Assembly (NCBI GenBank): GCA_947628955.1 | Contig: CANRBX010000013.1 | Coordinates: forward strand, 1-56,315 | Direction of reading: 5' to 3' | DNA length: 56,315 bases | From: an uncultured Lachnospiraceae bacterium | GTDB lineage: Bacteria > Bacillota > Clostridia > Lachnospirales > Lachnospiraceae | In this document: positions 16,249 through 26,140 of the stretch, one piece after another | Numbering within the stretch: the stretch's first letter is position 1 | Layout of the letters: each line of letters starts with the position of its first letter | Program-made: the position numbers and the translations under genes | The notes under the pieces: generated by a model | Told to the model about the DNA's origin: nothing | Database searches by the model: none | What the model saw: the letters and a program-made list of their open reading frames with translations, nothing else

Positions 16249-17214
16249 ATGAATTATATCGTTCTCGACCTGGAATGGAACCAGTGTCCGACCGGAAAAT
16301 CCGAAGAGGATTCCCGGCTTCGCTTTGAGATCATCGAGATCGGGGCAGTCAAGCTGGACGAGACGTTCGCCGTGACTGACCGCTTCCGCGAGGTCATCAA
16401 TCCGCAGGTGTACCACGATCTGCATTTCCGGACCAGGGAGGTCATTGCCCTGCGCGCCGTCGATCTGCAGAATGCCAGGACTTTTCCCGAGGTGGCCCGC
16501 GACTTTCTGGACTGGTGCGGGAACGACATCATGTTCTGTACCTGGGGCTCTGCGGATCTCACAGAGCTGCAGCAGAATCTCTCCTATTATAATATAGAAA
16601 CTTCTTTCCCGTTTCCGTTCATGTACTACGACATCCAGAAGATCTTCAGCATCATTTACGAGGACCGCAGATCCAGGCGCTCCCTCGAGTACGCGGTGGA
16701 TTTTCTCGGCATCCCCAAAAACGTGCCCTTCCACAGCGCGCTCAGCGACGCGCATTATACCTCGCAGATCATGCAGAGGCTCACGCCTGAGCAGATTCAG
16801 GCCAATTCCTCCGTGGACTATTACCGCACGCCGGACAGCCGCCGGCAGGAGATCCATCTGGTTTATGAGACCTATGCCAAATTTATCTCACGCCCCTTCC
16901 GGGATAAGATCCAGGCGATGAAGGACCGCACGGTCACGTCGACCGTGTGCTGCTTCTGCAACAAGACCGCCCAGAAGAAAATCCGCTGGTTCCCCGTGGG
17001 AGGGAGCAATTACTGCTGTCTGGCCCAGTGCGAGGAACACGGCTACATCAAGGGGAAAATCCGTCTCCGCCACCGGCGCGACGGCAGGTACTACGCCATC
17101 AAGACCGTCCGCCCGATCTCTCCCGACGAGGCCTATGAGATCCGCGAAAAAAAGGAAGTGCTGAAACTGAAGCGGCGGCTGAGAAGGAATTACAGCGGGG
17201 AGGCCGACGCGTGA
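16249..17214 (+). CDS. DEDDh 3'-5' exonuclease (KapD/ERI1-like)
   Basis: This 321-residue protein has an N-terminal RNase-T/DnaQ-type exonuclease domain: D7 and E9 (LDLEW), D103 (WGSADL), H162 and D167 (HSALSDAHYT) make the complete DEDDh set. The C-terminal 120 residues form a cysteine-containing part (CCFCNKTAQKK, NYCCLAQC, about 232-260) that may bind zinc, and a strongly basic tail (LKLKRRLRRNY) suited to nucleic-acid binding. The start has GGAGG ten bases upstream. It is probably an RNA or DNA trimming enzyme; the substrate is unknown. It is not obviously linked to its neighbours. Confidence 0.85.
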   Translation: MNYIVLDLEWNQCPTGKSEEDSRLRFEIIEIGAVKLDETFAVTDRFREVINPQVYHDLHFRTREVIALRAVDLQNARTFPEVARDFLDWCGNDIMFCTWGSADLTELQQNLSYYNIETSFPFPFMYYDIQKIFSIIYEDRRSRRSLEYAVDFLGIPKNVPFHSALSDAHYTSQIMQRLTPEQIQANSSVDYYRTPDSRRQEIHLVYETYAKFISRPFRDKIQAMKDRTVTSTVCCFCNKTAQKKIRWFPVGGSNYCCLAQCEEHGYIKGKIRLRHRRDGRYYAIKTVRPISPDEAYEIREKKEVLKLKRRLRRNYSGEADA

Positions 17215-17364
17215 CCGGCGCTTTCCGTCCGGCAGCCGCAAAACAGGCAAAGCGTCACTCTTTCTGTCCGGTGGCCGCAAAGCAGCTTTCTTCTGCGCTC
17301 CTGCACATCCATGCGCGGCGCCGCGGCATGAAACGCCGTACGAACGATTCTTCCGCATAAATAC

Positions 17365-17403
17365 AGCCGGTCTGCACTGCCAAAAAGCATGTACAGGCCG
17401 GCT
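17365..17403. terminator. hairpin between convergent genes
   Basis: AGCCGGTCTG (17365-17374) pairs with CAGGCCGGCT (17394-17403). It lies between the convergent exonuclease and recombinase genes and could end transcription from either side, though the trailing T-run is poor. Confidence 0.4.
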
Positions 17404-17448
17404 GTCTGACTGCAGCCACGCAGATAAATTCTGTTCTTTGTGTTTTTC

Positions 17449-18198
17449 TTATTTTGTCTTCTTGAAATTCGCGACGAGATCCTCCATCTCCTTGAGCAGG
17501 CAGTCCACCTTGCCAAAGTAGGCGTCGTTGTTGAGAGGATTGTCCATCTCGGTGCTGATATCCTTCAGTGTCTCCATCAGAGCTTCTATTCTCTTCCGGC
17601 CATTTCCGTTTTTATATAAAAGATAACGGCTGCGCTCATTTTCCTCCGGGGTCATCTTACGCAGATAGACCTCCACATTCGGCTTCTCGCCGATATAACG
17701 GTACGTGATAGACGGTGACGCATGGTTCAGCAGGTTCTGCAGATAATAGATGTCTCCCGTCGACTTATAGTAATGCCAGGCAAACGTCTTGCGCATCGTC
17801 TGCGCGCCGATGGATGTCAGGCCCATGCTCTTGCCTGCGCTCTTGAGCGCCCGGTAAGCCTGCTCTCTCGAAAGAGCGGCCGGCGAACTGGCATGCCCGA
17901 GGATCAGATATGCGTCCGGATCCTTTCCCTCCGTGTACTGCATGATGATCTCCTTCAGCTCGGGAGGAATATTAAACGTGCGCTTGATATTCTTGGTCCC
18001 GATATTCGCCTCGATGCTGTCCTTTCCCCTGATATCTTTATTTTTGAATTTCAGTATTTCCTGAAGCTGGAGTCCGGTTCCCACACCGATCTCAAACATG
18101 ATATAGTACTTGTCGTCCATCTCTCTCAGCTTCGCTTTGAATTTCTCCAGTGTCTCATCGTCTTTAATTGGCGCAACCCAGTTCATAAAATTACCCAT
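17449..18198 (-). CDS. tyrosine recombinase-like protein with altered active site
   Basis: A protein of about 249 residues corresponds to the catalytic domain of phage-integrase-type recombinases, without the usual N-terminal arm-binding domain. The motif TGLRxxE reads TGLQLQE, so the first catalytic Arg is Gln. HxLRKT reads QTMRKT, so the His is Gln but the second Arg is kept. LLNHASPSITYRYIG keeps the third motif's His and the Tyr nucleophile. It may be a poor or inactive recombinase acting as a DNA-binding protein. The C-terminus (from about 195) is a helical extension. The ATG at 18198 follows GAAGGG; 18186 is an alternative. It lies 13 bases after dacF, and no attachment site or phage gene is near. 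Confidence 0.72.
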   Translation of the reverse strand: MGNFMNWVAPIKDDETLEKFKAKLREMDDKYYIMFEIGVGTGLQLQEILKFKNKDIRGKDSIEANIGTKNIKRTFNIPPELKEIIMQYTEGKDPDAYLILGHASSPAALSREQAYRALKSAGKSMGLTSIGAQTMRKTFAWHYYKSTGDIYYLQNLLNHASPSITYRYIGEKPNVEVYLRKMTPEENERSRYLLYKNGNGRKRIEALMETLKDISTEMDNPLNNDAYFGKVDCLLKEMEDLVANFKKTK

Positions 18199-18211
18199 CC
18201 CTTCTTCAACA

Positions 18212-19957
18212 TTAATTATCCATACTGTCCCTCTTTTTGGCCGCCAGACGCTCCTGACGTTCCTTTTCCAGCTCATCGATCAGACGCTCTGTCTCATGAG
18301 CCTTTTCCTCCATAATTCTGGCCTCCTCGGCAGCCCTCTCTGCCTCAGCCTGAGCAAGTCTCTCCTGTTCTCTCTTCATTCGTTCCTGCTCCATCACCGC
18401 CCGCAGCTCTGCTTCGATCTCGGCGGTGGTCATCCTGTCGATCTCTTCCTCCCTCTTTTTTCTTTCTTGTTCTTCTTGTTTTCTGCGCCTGCGTATCCGC
18501 GCCTCAGCCGTACTGCGGAAAATCAACACAACGATCAGTATGACCAGGATCACAAGAATGATCATTCCCCCGGCCAGCACGATCACGAAGTGCCCCCTCG
18601 TGTATTCCGCAGCCCACCGATATCCGGTCTCAAAAAATGCCGACGCCTGCGACAATACCTCATCCAGACTCTCGGCCTGAATATGATTTTGATCCCCGGA
18701 GGATTCCGGCTGTTCTGCTCTGACGACCTCCACATCCTTCTCAAACGCCAGCTGCGCGGGCGCGCTGATCGCTGTCTGAAGTTCCCCGGTGAAAGTGCCG
18801 ACCGGCCAGCCGTTATATTCACAGGAAAGAACCGTCCGCCCTCCGTCCCTCTCGGTGACATGGCAGGCCACATCCCCGAGATCTGCCGTATCCGGAAGCA
18901 TGACGCAGCTGCTCAGGTAACTGACAGGATGTCTCTTCCAGACGGGCGACGAAAAAACGGAATCCCTTCCCAGATATCCGAATCCCATTATATCATAAAA
19001 ATTGCGATTGGAACCGTCACTTTCGAAATTTCTGGCAGAAAATTCATTAAAGCCATAATCCAGGATATTGATCGTATCCTGGTATGCCTTGTCCGCTCCG
19101 TTTACCCTCAGCACGACCGCGACAAGCCGCTTGCCGTCCTTCTCTCCGTAGGTGACAAGCGTATTCAGGCACTGCGAGGTGAAGCCGTTCTTCCCGCCGG
19201 TACACCAGTCGCGGTAAAATTCTTCATCCTCGTGCAGCATCTTGTGGTGGTTCAGAAACGAGCGCTCTTCCTCTGTAATGTTCGTCTCCGGTATCGTGTA
19301 CTCCCTGGTTCCGGCAATTTTGCGGAAGATCGGATTCTCGTATGCCGCGGCCGCGATCAGCGCCATATCATACGCGCACGTATAATGGTCCTCCTGATAT
19401 AATCCGTGCGGATTGGCAAAGTGCGTGTTCACACATCCGAGCTCCGCCGCCCTGGCGTTCATCATGTCTGCGAAGCCGCTCAGGCTGCCTCCCATATATT
19501 CCGCGAGCCCGTTGGCGATATCATTCGCCGACGCCAGCATAAGCCCGTAAACCGCGTCTTCAAGCTTCATTTTCTCGCCGGCCTGAATCCCGAGATGAGA
19601 GCTTCCCTCCTCAAGATCATATACAAGTTCAGAAAAAACGATCTCATCATTCAGGTCACAGTTCTCCACCGTGAGAAGTGCGGTCATGATCTTCGTGATA
19701 CTGGCCGGGTACATCTTCTCTGTCGCGCTCTTGCTGTACAGAAAGGTGCCCGAATCCATATCCATCACCGCGGCCGCGGCCGATTCTGTCAGCGGCCCCT
19801 GCGGCCAGCCGGGAATCTTATTCGTCTGAATCTCTGCATAATAAGCATCAGGAAGCTCCTCTGTCTCCTGCTCTTCCCCGGCGAAGATCATCATACTCGA
19901 CAATGACAGCAGGCAAAAAAACAGGCACCCGGCAGTCAGGGCTTTCCATATTTTCAT
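18212..19957 (-). CDS. dacF: D-alanyl-D-alanine carboxypeptidase (DacF/PBP5 type) with cytoplasmic tail
   Basis: This penicillin-binding protein trims terminal D-alanine from peptidoglycan stem peptides outside the membrane. It has a signal peptide (1-26), the serine motif SITK (S86, K89), SAN (about 145) and, in place of KTG, a TGGKNGFT segment (about 238-245). After the catalytic and beta-rich domains comes a transmembrane segment (about 460-485) and then a highly charged coiled-coil tail of about 95 residues, which is unusual for the family and would lie in the cytoplasm. GAGGAG before the ATG at 19957 decides that start over 19972. The gene probably has its own promoter (20012-20040). Confidence 0.9.
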   Translation of the reverse strand: MKIWKALTAGCLFFCLLSLSSMMIFAGEEQETEELPDAYYAEIQTNKIPGWPQGPLTESAAAAVMDMDSGTFLYSKSATEKMYPASITKIMTALLTVENCDLNDEIVFSELVYDLEEGSSHLGIQAGEKMKLEDAVYGLMLASANDIANGLAEYMGGSLSGFADMMNARAAELGCVNTHFANPHGLYQEDHYTCAYDMALIAAAAYENPIFRKIAGTREYTIPETNITEEERSFLNHHKMLHEDEEFYRDWCTGGKNGFTSQCLNTLVTYGEKDGKRLVAVVLRVNGADKAYQDTINILDYGFNEFSARNFESDGSNRNFYDIMGFGYLGRDSVFSSPVWKRHPVSYLSSCVMLPDTADLGDVACHVTERDGGRTVLSCEYNGWPVGTFTGELQTAISAPAQLAFEKDVEVVRAEQPESSGDQNHIQAESLDEVLSQASAFFETGYRWAAEYTRGHFVIVLAGGMIILVILVILIVVLIFRSTAEARIRRRRKQEEQERKKREEEIDRMTTAEIEAELRAVMEQERMKREQERLAQAEAERAAEEARIMEEKAHETERLIDELEKERQERLAAKKRDSMDN

Positions 19958-20011
19958 TCCGTTTCTCCTCATATTCAGTTTCGCGCAATAAAATAAGAAA
20001 TCTGTATTATT

Positions 20012-20040
20012 AGTATAGGGGAAAGAAAAGGAAATTGCAA
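20012..20040 (-). promoter_or_regulatory. promoter of the carboxypeptidase gene
   Basis: On the minus strand TTGCAA (20035-20040), 17 bases, TATACT (20012-20017). Spacing is ideal and the start codon lies about 50 bases downstream. Confidence 0.6.
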
Positions 20041-20135
20041 GACATGTTGTGAAAGTTTTGTGGATTTCTTAACGCCCGGCCCGCGCCCTCCAAAGGGGAG
20101 CACAGGCCGGTCCCGGGTTTGTCGCGCGCAGATTC

Positions 20136-22526
20136 TCACACCTTCTTTATCCGGTGAAAGACCGCCCGGAAGTCCCCCTTCGGGCGCTTCATCATATAGC
20201 CGGCGTGCATCAGGGTGTCGCCGTGCAGCCTGACTGTTCCGCCAGTTTCACAGGACGCCGGATCCGTCCCCGCCTCTGCGAAATGCCCGTTGTTCCCGGG
20301 GATCCCTTCCCCGCTCACCTCGCAGAGCGTCTGGAAATCTGTATCCCCGTGCCGCTCTCCCTCCGCCCCCGCAGAGTGTCCGATGTTTCCGAGGATCCCC
20401 TCCCCGCTCACCTCGTAGAGCGCCTGCGGATCCAGCCCGCGCAGGCAGATCCTGCGGCTCGCGGCGTTCGGCACGCCCAGCGGCTGCACAAGCAGGAGAA
20501 AACCCTCCGCCCTGTCCTTCGACAGCACCTCTGTGATATCCAGGTCGTGCTGCAGGCGCCAGGAGGCCAGGCGGTAGTAATCGCCCTCCTGGATCAGCCT
20601 GCGGACCGACTTGTATCTTCGGATCTGCCCCGGTATCGCCTCTTTTTCCTCCGCGGAAAGCTGCGTGATATCCAGCTCATAGCCGAAGGTGCCGGTCAGC
20701 GCCGTCAGCGCCCTGGTCTCGAAGGGCACGCTGCGCCCGGTGATGTCGTTTACCTCCCTGCACACATGGGCGCCGATCGTTGAGAGCGGGTAGAGAAGCT
20801 CGGTCCCCTCCTGGATGCTGAGCCGCTCGATCGGGTCCATATCGTCGGAGCACCAGATCTGGGGGCTGTAATACAGCATTCCCGGGTCAAACCTGGCCCC
20901 TCCGGAAGAACAGTTCTCCAGCAGAAGCTCCGGAAACGCCTGCAGCAGACGCTCCTGCAGCTCGTACAGCCCGAGCACGTGCCTGTGCCAGAGCTCCCCC
21001 TGCCGGTCCGCCGGAAGATAGCTGCTCCCCGCGTCGCAGAGCGGGCGGTTCATATCCCATTTCACATAATCCACCGCGTTCTCCCGGATCACAGACGACA
21101 TCTGCGTGAACAGATAATCCAGCACCTCGGGGTTGCTGAAATCAAGCACCCACTGCCCCCGGCACAGGCCGGGCTCTCTTTCGTGCATCCGGAGCACCCA
21201 GTCCGGATGCTCCCGGAACAGGCGCGACTGCGGCGCGATCATCTCAGGCTCAAACCAGAGCCCGAAGCGCATGCCCTTCTTACGCAGGCTTTCCCGCAGC
21301 GCGCCAAATCCGCCCTCCAGCTTTTTCTCATTGACAAACCAGTCCCCCAGGCCGCCCTCCGGCGAATCCCGCTGCTCGCCGAACCAGCCGTCGTCGCACA
21401 CCAGCATCTCGATGCCGCACTTCTGCGCTTCCCCGGCAAGCTCCAGGAGCCTGTGTATGTCAAAGTCAAAATAAGTGGCCTCCCAGTTATTGATCAGTAC
21501 CGGCCGCTCCCTGTACTGCCACGGGCTTCTGATCAGATGCGCCCGGTAAAAATCATGCAGCGTCCGCGTCATCCCTCCAAGTCCCCGCGCGGAATACACG
21601 AGCACCGCCTCCGGGGCCTGAAACGTCTCCCCGGGCTCCAGCTTCCACTCAAACGTCTCCGGGTGGATCCCGATCACCATGCGCAGAGAGTCGAACGCAT
21701 CCTTCTGGATCTTCGCGATGAAATTTCCGGAATAGACGAAATGCATGGCGCAGACTTCCCCGCTGTCCTGTCCGCAGTCCCGTGAGACGGCGGCGATAAA
21801 GGGCTGCGTCTCATGCCCGGGCTCCCCCTTCATGGATTCCGCGGTAATCCCGCTGCAGGCAATCTCCTGCGTCTGTATGATGTGCTCCCTGGCCCAGGCT
21901 CCGCCAAAGGTCAGCGCGCGGAAGCCTCCGCATTCCCCCGCGCGCTCCGCCTCCGTCCCGCTTCCGGTCGCCGCGGTGTTGTCCATATCCAGGCACGCAG
22001 ACAGCACTCTGGTGAGAAAAAGCGGACGTTCAGACCGGTTGGTGACGGCCACGCTGCGCGTGATCACATCCACATCGTCAAAAACCGTGTAGGACAGCAC
22101 AGCCTCCAGATCCAGGACAGGATCCGACAGCTTTATCTCCAGGGTCTGACAGCTGGTCCCGAAGGAGGACGGAAGTCCCGGAAGCGGCTTTTTCCCCTCG
22201 TACAGCGCATACGTCTGATAGAAAAGCTCGGCGCCCGACTGGCCCTGCGCATTCCGCACATTCAGGCAGGCTTCCCGGAAGTCCCCCGTCCCGAAGCAGG
22301 GATACTCAAAATGACAGCGCCCGTAAAAGCCCAGCTTTTCCCCCGGATTCACCACAGGGGTCCAGGGCGCTTCCTGAGTCCGCAGAAGATACAGAAGATC
22401 ATCATCCGAGACCGAAGCTCCGTAGTACATGTGGCACAGATACCTCCCGTCCTCCACGCCGAGCACATAGCTGGTATTCGGGGTATCCAGGCGAAATATA
22501 TTCTCTTTTTTGCTGATACTGATCAT
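20136..22526 (-). CDS. GH36 alpha-galactosidase with internal duplication
   Basis: This enzyme removes alpha-linked galactose from oligosaccharides such as galactomannan fragments or raffinose sugars. The 796 residues show the GH36 layout: N-terminal beta-supersandwich, (beta/alpha)8 barrel and C-terminal beta domain. The nucleophile is D491 in KWDMNRPLCD and the acid/base is in WCSDDMD (D561/D562). There is no signal peptide, so it acts on imported sugar. Near the C-terminus a 31-residue segment (EVSGEGI...) is duplicated in frame between 20215 and 20418, lengthening the last domain. It is the last gene of the mannoside operon. ATG 22526 has better Shine-Dalgarno spacing (AAAGGA) than 22538. 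Confidence 0.93.
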   Translation of the reverse strand: MISISKKENIFRLDTPNTSYVLGVEDGRYLCHMYYGASVSDDDLLYLLRTQEAPWTPVVNPGEKLGFYGRCHFEYPCFGTGDFREACLNVRNAQGQSGAELFYQTYALYEGKKPLPGLPSSFGTSCQTLEIKLSDPVLDLEAVLSYTVFDDVDVITRSVAVTNRSERPLFLTRVLSACLDMDNTAATGSGTEAERAGECGGFRALTFGGAWAREHIIQTQEIACSGITAESMKGEPGHETQPFIAAVSRDCGQDSGEVCAMHFVYSGNFIAKIQKDAFDSLRMVIGIHPETFEWKLEPGETFQAPEAVLVYSARGLGGMTRTLHDFYRAHLIRSPWQYRERPVLINNWEATYFDFDIHRLLELAGEAQKCGIEMLVCDDGWFGEQRDSPEGGLGDWFVNEKKLEGGFGALRESLRKKGMRFGLWFEPEMIAPQSRLFREHPDWVLRMHEREPGLCRGQWVLDFSNPEVLDYLFTQMSSVIRENAVDYVKWDMNRPLCDAGSSYLPADRQGELWHRHVLGLYELQERLLQAFPELLLENCSSGGARFDPGMLYYSPQIWCSDDMDPIERLSIQEGTELLYPLSTIGAHVCREVNDITGRSVPFETRALTALTGTFGYELDITQLSAEEKEAIPGQIRRYKSVRRLIQEGDYYRLASWRLQHDLDITEVLSKDRAEGFLLLVQPLGVPNAASRRICLRGLDPQALYEVSGEGILGNIGHSAGAEGERHGDTDFQTLCEVSGEGIPGNNGHFAEAGTDPASCETGGTVRLHGDTLMHAGYMMKRPKGDFRAVFHRIKKV
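20215..20440 (-). repeat. 93-bp in-frame duplication inside the alpha-galactosidase gene
   Basis: The motif CCGCTCACCTCG recurs at 20311 and 20404 with matching flanks, a 93-base period. In protein it gives two EVSGEGI(L/P)GN(I/N)GH units of 31 residues. The reading frame is kept. Confidence 0.8.
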
Positions 22527-22612
22527 GATTATGTCCATTCCTTTCGCTTCGCTCAGGCATAAAGCATTTATGAAAATGTTTTTTCATTTTCAATCTTTTT
22601 CATCCGCATCCG

Positions 22613-23635
22613 CTACCTTCTGCCTTCTCCGGCGTCGTCCGCGTCCGCCGCATGATTTTCCTTTATGTAGTCGATGATCTGATCCAGCGTCGTAAACGCG
22701 GCAGACACATAGCTGTCCGCAGCGCCGTAGTAAAGCGCGATCCTGCCCGTCGCGGCATCGCAGAGCGCAGCGCACGGGAAGCAGACATTCGGCACAAAGC
22801 CCCGCTCCTCATACCAGGTCTCCGGCGTGATCAGGAACGTCCCGCAGCGGTACTTTACAACAGACGGACGGTCAATATCCAGTATCGCGCCCCCGATCGA
22901 ATACACAAAGCCGTTGCAGGTCCCGGTCACGCCGTGGTAGAACAGCAGCCAGCCCTCGGAGGTCTCGATCGGAGCCGCCCCCGCCCCGATCTTCACGGAC
23001 TCCCACCACCGGCCGGACCTGCCCATCACATGGCGGTGCCTGCCCCAGTAGGTCAGGTCGGGGCTCTCGCTCAGATATATATCGCCAAAAGGCGTATGGC
23101 CGCTGTCCGACGGGCGCGACAGCATCATATACTTTCCGTGGATCTTCCGCGGAAACATCACCGCGTTCCTGTTAAACGGAAGGAACGGATTCTCCAGCCT
23201 CTTCCAGACCCTGAAGTCTTTTGTGGAGGCCATTCCGATCGCCGCTCCGAACGCGTCCTGGCACCAGATCGCATAGTAGGTGTCCTCAATCTTCACAAGG
23301 CGCGGATCGTACGCATATCCCGGCATAAATTCCCTGCCGTCCTCATCGGTGAAGCGGATCTTCTCCGTGTCAAAATCCCAGTGCAGCCCGTCGCTGCTCC
23401 TTCCAAAATAAATGAAGGGGATCCCGTTCGTCTGTTCCCCGCGAAAAACGCCGGCAAAGCCGCCGTCAAAGGGAACCACCGCGCTGTTAAAGATCCGGGC
23501 AACGCCGGGAAGCGGGTTCCGGCCGATGACCGGATTCTCCGCATATCTCCAGACGGGGATCTCCCCCGCATCCGGAGGGCAATCCTGCCACGGCAGATTC
23601 GGCACCGGCGGCGCATTCAGAATTTTATATTTCAT
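22613..23635 (-). CDS. GH130_2 beta-1,4-mannooligosaccharide phosphorylase
   Basis: This 340-residue five-bladed propeller enzyme phosphorolyses beta-1,4-mannooligosaccharides from the non-reducing end to mannose-1-phosphate. GH130 hallmarks include [18 protein letters not shown], a conserved Asp in YAYDPRLV, and the phosphate-pocket region near LFYHGV. It resembles RaMP2-type enzymes more than the mannosyl-glucose-specific subfamily. No signal peptide is present. The start overlaps the stop of the upstream GH130 gene in ATGA (23632-23635), so both phosphorylases are coupled. The exact chain-length preference is inferred from family. Confidence 0.88.
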   Translation of the reverse strand: MKYKILNAPPVPNLPWQDCPPDAGEIPVWRYAENPVIGRNPLPGVARIFNSAVVPFDGGFAGVFRGEQTNGIPFIYFGRSSDGLHWDFDTEKIRFTDEDGREFMPGYAYDPRLVKIEDTYYAIWCQDAFGAAIGMASTKDFRVWKRLENPFLPFNRNAVMFPRKIHGKYMMLSRPSDSGHTPFGDIYLSESPDLTYWGRHRHVMGRSGRWWESVKIGAGAAPIETSEGWLLFYHGVTGTCNGFVYSIGGAILDIDRPSVVKYRCGTFLITPETWYEERGFVPNVCFPCAALCDAATGRIALYYGAADSYVSAAFTTLDQIIDYIKENHAADADDAGEGRR

Positions 23636-24885
23636 ATTTTACCTTCTTTCTCTGCTGATAAAGCCCGGTCTTGGGCAGAAATGCGCTGTGCGCCGGCGGC
23701 ATGCGCCCGAAGCCTCTCCTGCTCCAGATACTCCTGGTTGCAGCGGATCAGCCCGTATCTCTGCGCCGCGCACAGGACGCTCCGGCCGGGATCCTCCGGC
23801 GTGTGGAATACATAGTCCGTCAGCCGGTCCACCGATGTCCGCGCCACGTGCACGCGGGTATCGCTGGAGGCGTAATACAGATACACCGTCCCGTCTTCCT
23901 CCGTCACCGCGCCGTTCGCGAAAACCACATTCGAGACGTCGCCGACGCGCTCCCCGCCTCTCGGCCCGAGAAGGAGCCCTCCGGGCTCCGCGATCACCTC
24001 GGACGGGTCGTCCAGAGACGTCGCATACGCATAGAGCACGTAGCGCAGGCCGGCAGCCGTGTTCCGCACCCCGTGCGCGATATGGATCCATCCGCGGTCC
24101 GTCCGGATCGGCACGACGCACTCTCCGTTTTTTGCCTCCGTGATCTGATGATATCTGCGCCTGGACAGGATTTTTTCCTCATCGATGACGGCGCGGGTGA
24201 TATCCTCACACAGCCCGAAGCCGATCCCGCCGCCCGATCCCGTGTCAAGAAAGCTGTCCATCGGGCGCGTGTAAAACGCATATTTCCCATCCACAAACTC
24301 CGGGTGCAGCACAACATTCCTCTGCTGCGGGGAACGCAGCGTCACAAGGTTCGGCAGTCTCTCCCAGTTTTTCAGATCCCTGGTCCGCACAATGCCCGCA
24401 GCCGCGACGGCGGCGGACAGGTCCGCGTCTGTCTTGTCCCTGCTCTCTGAGCAGAACACGCCGTAGATCCAGCCGTCCTCATGCTGCGTCAGGCGCATGT
24501 CATACACATTTGTCTCCTCCGGGCAGGTATCCTCCAGGAGCACCGGCCCGTCCACAAAGCGGAATCCCTGCGTCGGGCTGCTGCTCTTCGCAACGCCAAA
24601 AAAGGATTTCCTGTCATTTCCCTCGATCCGCGCCAGAAGATAGTATTCCCCGTTCCACTTGATCGCCCCGGAGTTCAGCACGGCATTCACTCCCAGCCGC
24701 TCCATAAAATACGGGTTCGTCTCCGGATTCAGATCATAGCGCCACGACACGGGGACATGCTCCCTGGTCAGCACCGGGTGCTTATAGCGCTCAAAAATAC
24801 CGTTGTAACCGTCCTCCGGCTCATTCGGAAGCGCCAGCAGCCTCTCCTGTTTTTCTCTCTCAATGTAATAACGTTCATGCATCAT
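23632..24885 (-). CDS. GH130_1 4-O-beta-D-mannosyl-D-glucose phosphorylase
   Basis: This enzyme splits mannosyl-beta-1,4-glucose with phosphate into mannose-1-phosphate and glucose. The 417 residues match the GH130_1 pattern closely: [66 protein letters not shown]. It has no signal peptide. The start at 24885 follows AGGAGG with 9-base spacing; the longer frame to 25062 runs into the epimerase gene and is spurious. It follows the 2-epimerase gene by 37 bases, which matches the known pathway order: epimerise mannobiose, then phosphorolyse. Confidence 0.93.
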   Translation of the reverse strand: MMHERYYIEREKQERLLALPNEPEDGYNGIFERYKHPVLTREHVPVSWRYDLNPETNPYFMERLGVNAVLNSGAIKWNGEYYLLARIEGNDRKSFFGVAKSSSPTQGFRFVDGPVLLEDTCPEETNVYDMRLTQHEDGWIYGVFCSESRDKTDADLSAAVAAAGIVRTRDLKNWERLPNLVTLRSPQQRNVVLHPEFVDGKYAFYTRPMDSFLDTGSGGGIGFGLCEDITRAVIDEEKILSRRRYHQITEAKNGECVVPIRTDRGWIHIAHGVRNTAAGLRYVLYAYATSLDDPSEVIAEPGGLLLGPRGGERVGDVSNVVFANGAVTEEDGTVYLYYASSDTRVHVARTSVDRLTDYVFHTPEDPGRSVLCAAQRYGLIRCNQEYLEQERLRAHAAGAQRISAQDRALSAEKEGKI

Positions 24886-24922
24886 CTCAAATGTCCTCCT
24901 GATCCTGTCGGTCCTGCGTTTT

Positions 24923-26140
24923 TCACACAGCCTTCGCATCGGCTGCGCGGATCTGCCCGGCCTGATGCTTTCGGGCGTCCATCTCTCTGGTGATCGCCTC
25001 CATGCACATCCGGCCGTTGTGGTAGGGGCATTTCCACGGCTCGACGATCGGCTCCCCCGCAAACGGAGTGCCCTGCGCGTCCACCGCCCAGAACCACTCG
25101 GAGCCCTGCCTTCTGTCGATCACGGATTTTCGTATAAATTCCCAGACGCGCCCTGCCGCCTCCAGGTATTTCTCCTGCTGCGGCCGCTTCTGCCAGGCGT
25201 TCAGAAAACCGTTGACCGCCTCGGCCTGCACCCACCAGACCCGCCGTGGATTTACAGCGCCGTTTTCACATTCGAGCGGCAGGGAGGATCCGTCGAAGGC
25301 CTCCTGGTAAACCTGTTCCTCCAGCTTCTCCGTCACCTCGTGCACCCGCTTTGTCCACTGCGGCTCCGCCAGAACCTCCGCCGCGCGATCCGCCAGCCAT
25401 GCAGCCTCGATATCATGCCCGTAGGAGTGCAGATCGATCAGCGAATGGTAATCCCTGTCAAAAAACACCTCCAGCCTGCGCTTCTGCGGATTGTAAACCC
25501 TGGTCATGAAAATATTCAGGATCTCATGAAGCCTGCGCCGGATGCCGGCACGCCCGGTCGCCCGGAGGAGCTCCGTGTAGGCCTCCAGGACATGCAGGAG
25601 CGTGTTCATCGTGCGCTCCGCCAGGACTCCGTTCTCCGAAAGCTTTTCATTGGAAACCGGGCGGAAGCTGCGGTCAAACGCCTCCGCGTATCCGTCCGGA
25701 TCCCGCATGCGCTCCTCGATGGTCTCATACAGCTCTGTGGCGACCGCCAGAGGCTGCGGGTCGCCGGACGCCCGATGGTAGGCACAGAGTGCATAGATGG
25801 CAAACGCCTGGTTGTAGGTATGCTTCGTGTCGTCCAGGATCCTTCCGTCGCAGGTAAGCGACCAGAAAACCCCTCCGTATACCCCGTCCAGGCAATACTC
25901 GCGGAAAAATTCATATCCGTGCCTGGCGCAGTCCAGGCATCTCCTGTCGCCCAGGATCCGGTATGCCTCCGAAAAAAACCAGATGATGCGGCTGTTCTGG
26001 ATACAGCCCTTCTCCGCTTTCCGATCCAGGCGGAGGTCATAATCCATATATCCGTAATAGCCGCCGTTCTCGTCGTCCCTCAGGGAACTCCAGAACGGGA
26101 TCAGATGGTTTACCAGCTCATATTTCATCTCACTGACCAT
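24923..26140 (-). CDS. cellobiose/mannobiose 2-epimerase (AGE family)
   Basis: This intracellular epimerase inverts C2 of the reducing-end sugar of beta-1,4 disaccharides and here most likely turns mannobiose into mannosyl-glucose for the GH130_1 phosphorylase. The 405 residues form the (alpha/alpha)6 barrel of the AGE family, with typical segments [11 protein letters not shown], KTQxR-like [36 protein letters not shown] and [11 protein letters not shown], which carry the catalytic histidines. AAGGAG precedes the start. The first 11 bases overlap the end of the DUF624 gene. The pathway role is from characterised homologues in Bacteroides and Ruminococcus. Confidence 0.92.
   Translation of the reverse strand: MVSEMKYELVNHLIPFWSSLRDDENGGYYGYMDYDLRLDRKAEKGCIQNSRIIWFFSEAYRILGDRRCLDCARHGYEFFREYCLDGVYGGVFWSLTCDGRILDDTKHTYNQAFAIYALCAYHRASGDPQPLAVATELYETIEERMRDPDGYAEAFDRSFRPVSNEKLSENGVLAERTMNTLLHVLEAYTELLRATGRAGIRRRLHEILNIFMTRVYNPQKRRLEVFFDRDYHSLIDLHSYGHDIEAAWLADRAAEVLAEPQWTKRVHEVTEKLEEQVYQEAFDGSSLPLECENGAVNPRRVWWVQAEAVNGFLNAWQKRPQQEKYLEAAGRVWEFIRKSVIDRRQGSEWFWAVDAQGTPFAGEPIVEPWKCPYHNGRMCMEAITREMDARKHQAGQIRAADAKAV

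Noticed and set aside
17449-18198. Integrase as evidence of a prophage or integrative element
   Set aside because: Catalytic residues are altered, no attachment repeats or phage genes are near, and the flanking genes are housekeeping in type.
22652-23815. Long plus-strand ORF opposite the GH130 genes
   Set aside because: It is the complement of a well-supported coding region in a GC-rich genome and has no start signals.
24885-25062. N-terminal extension of the GH130_1 enzyme
   Set aside because: The extra residues are encoded inside the epimerase gene in another frame, and the real start has an AGGAGG site.
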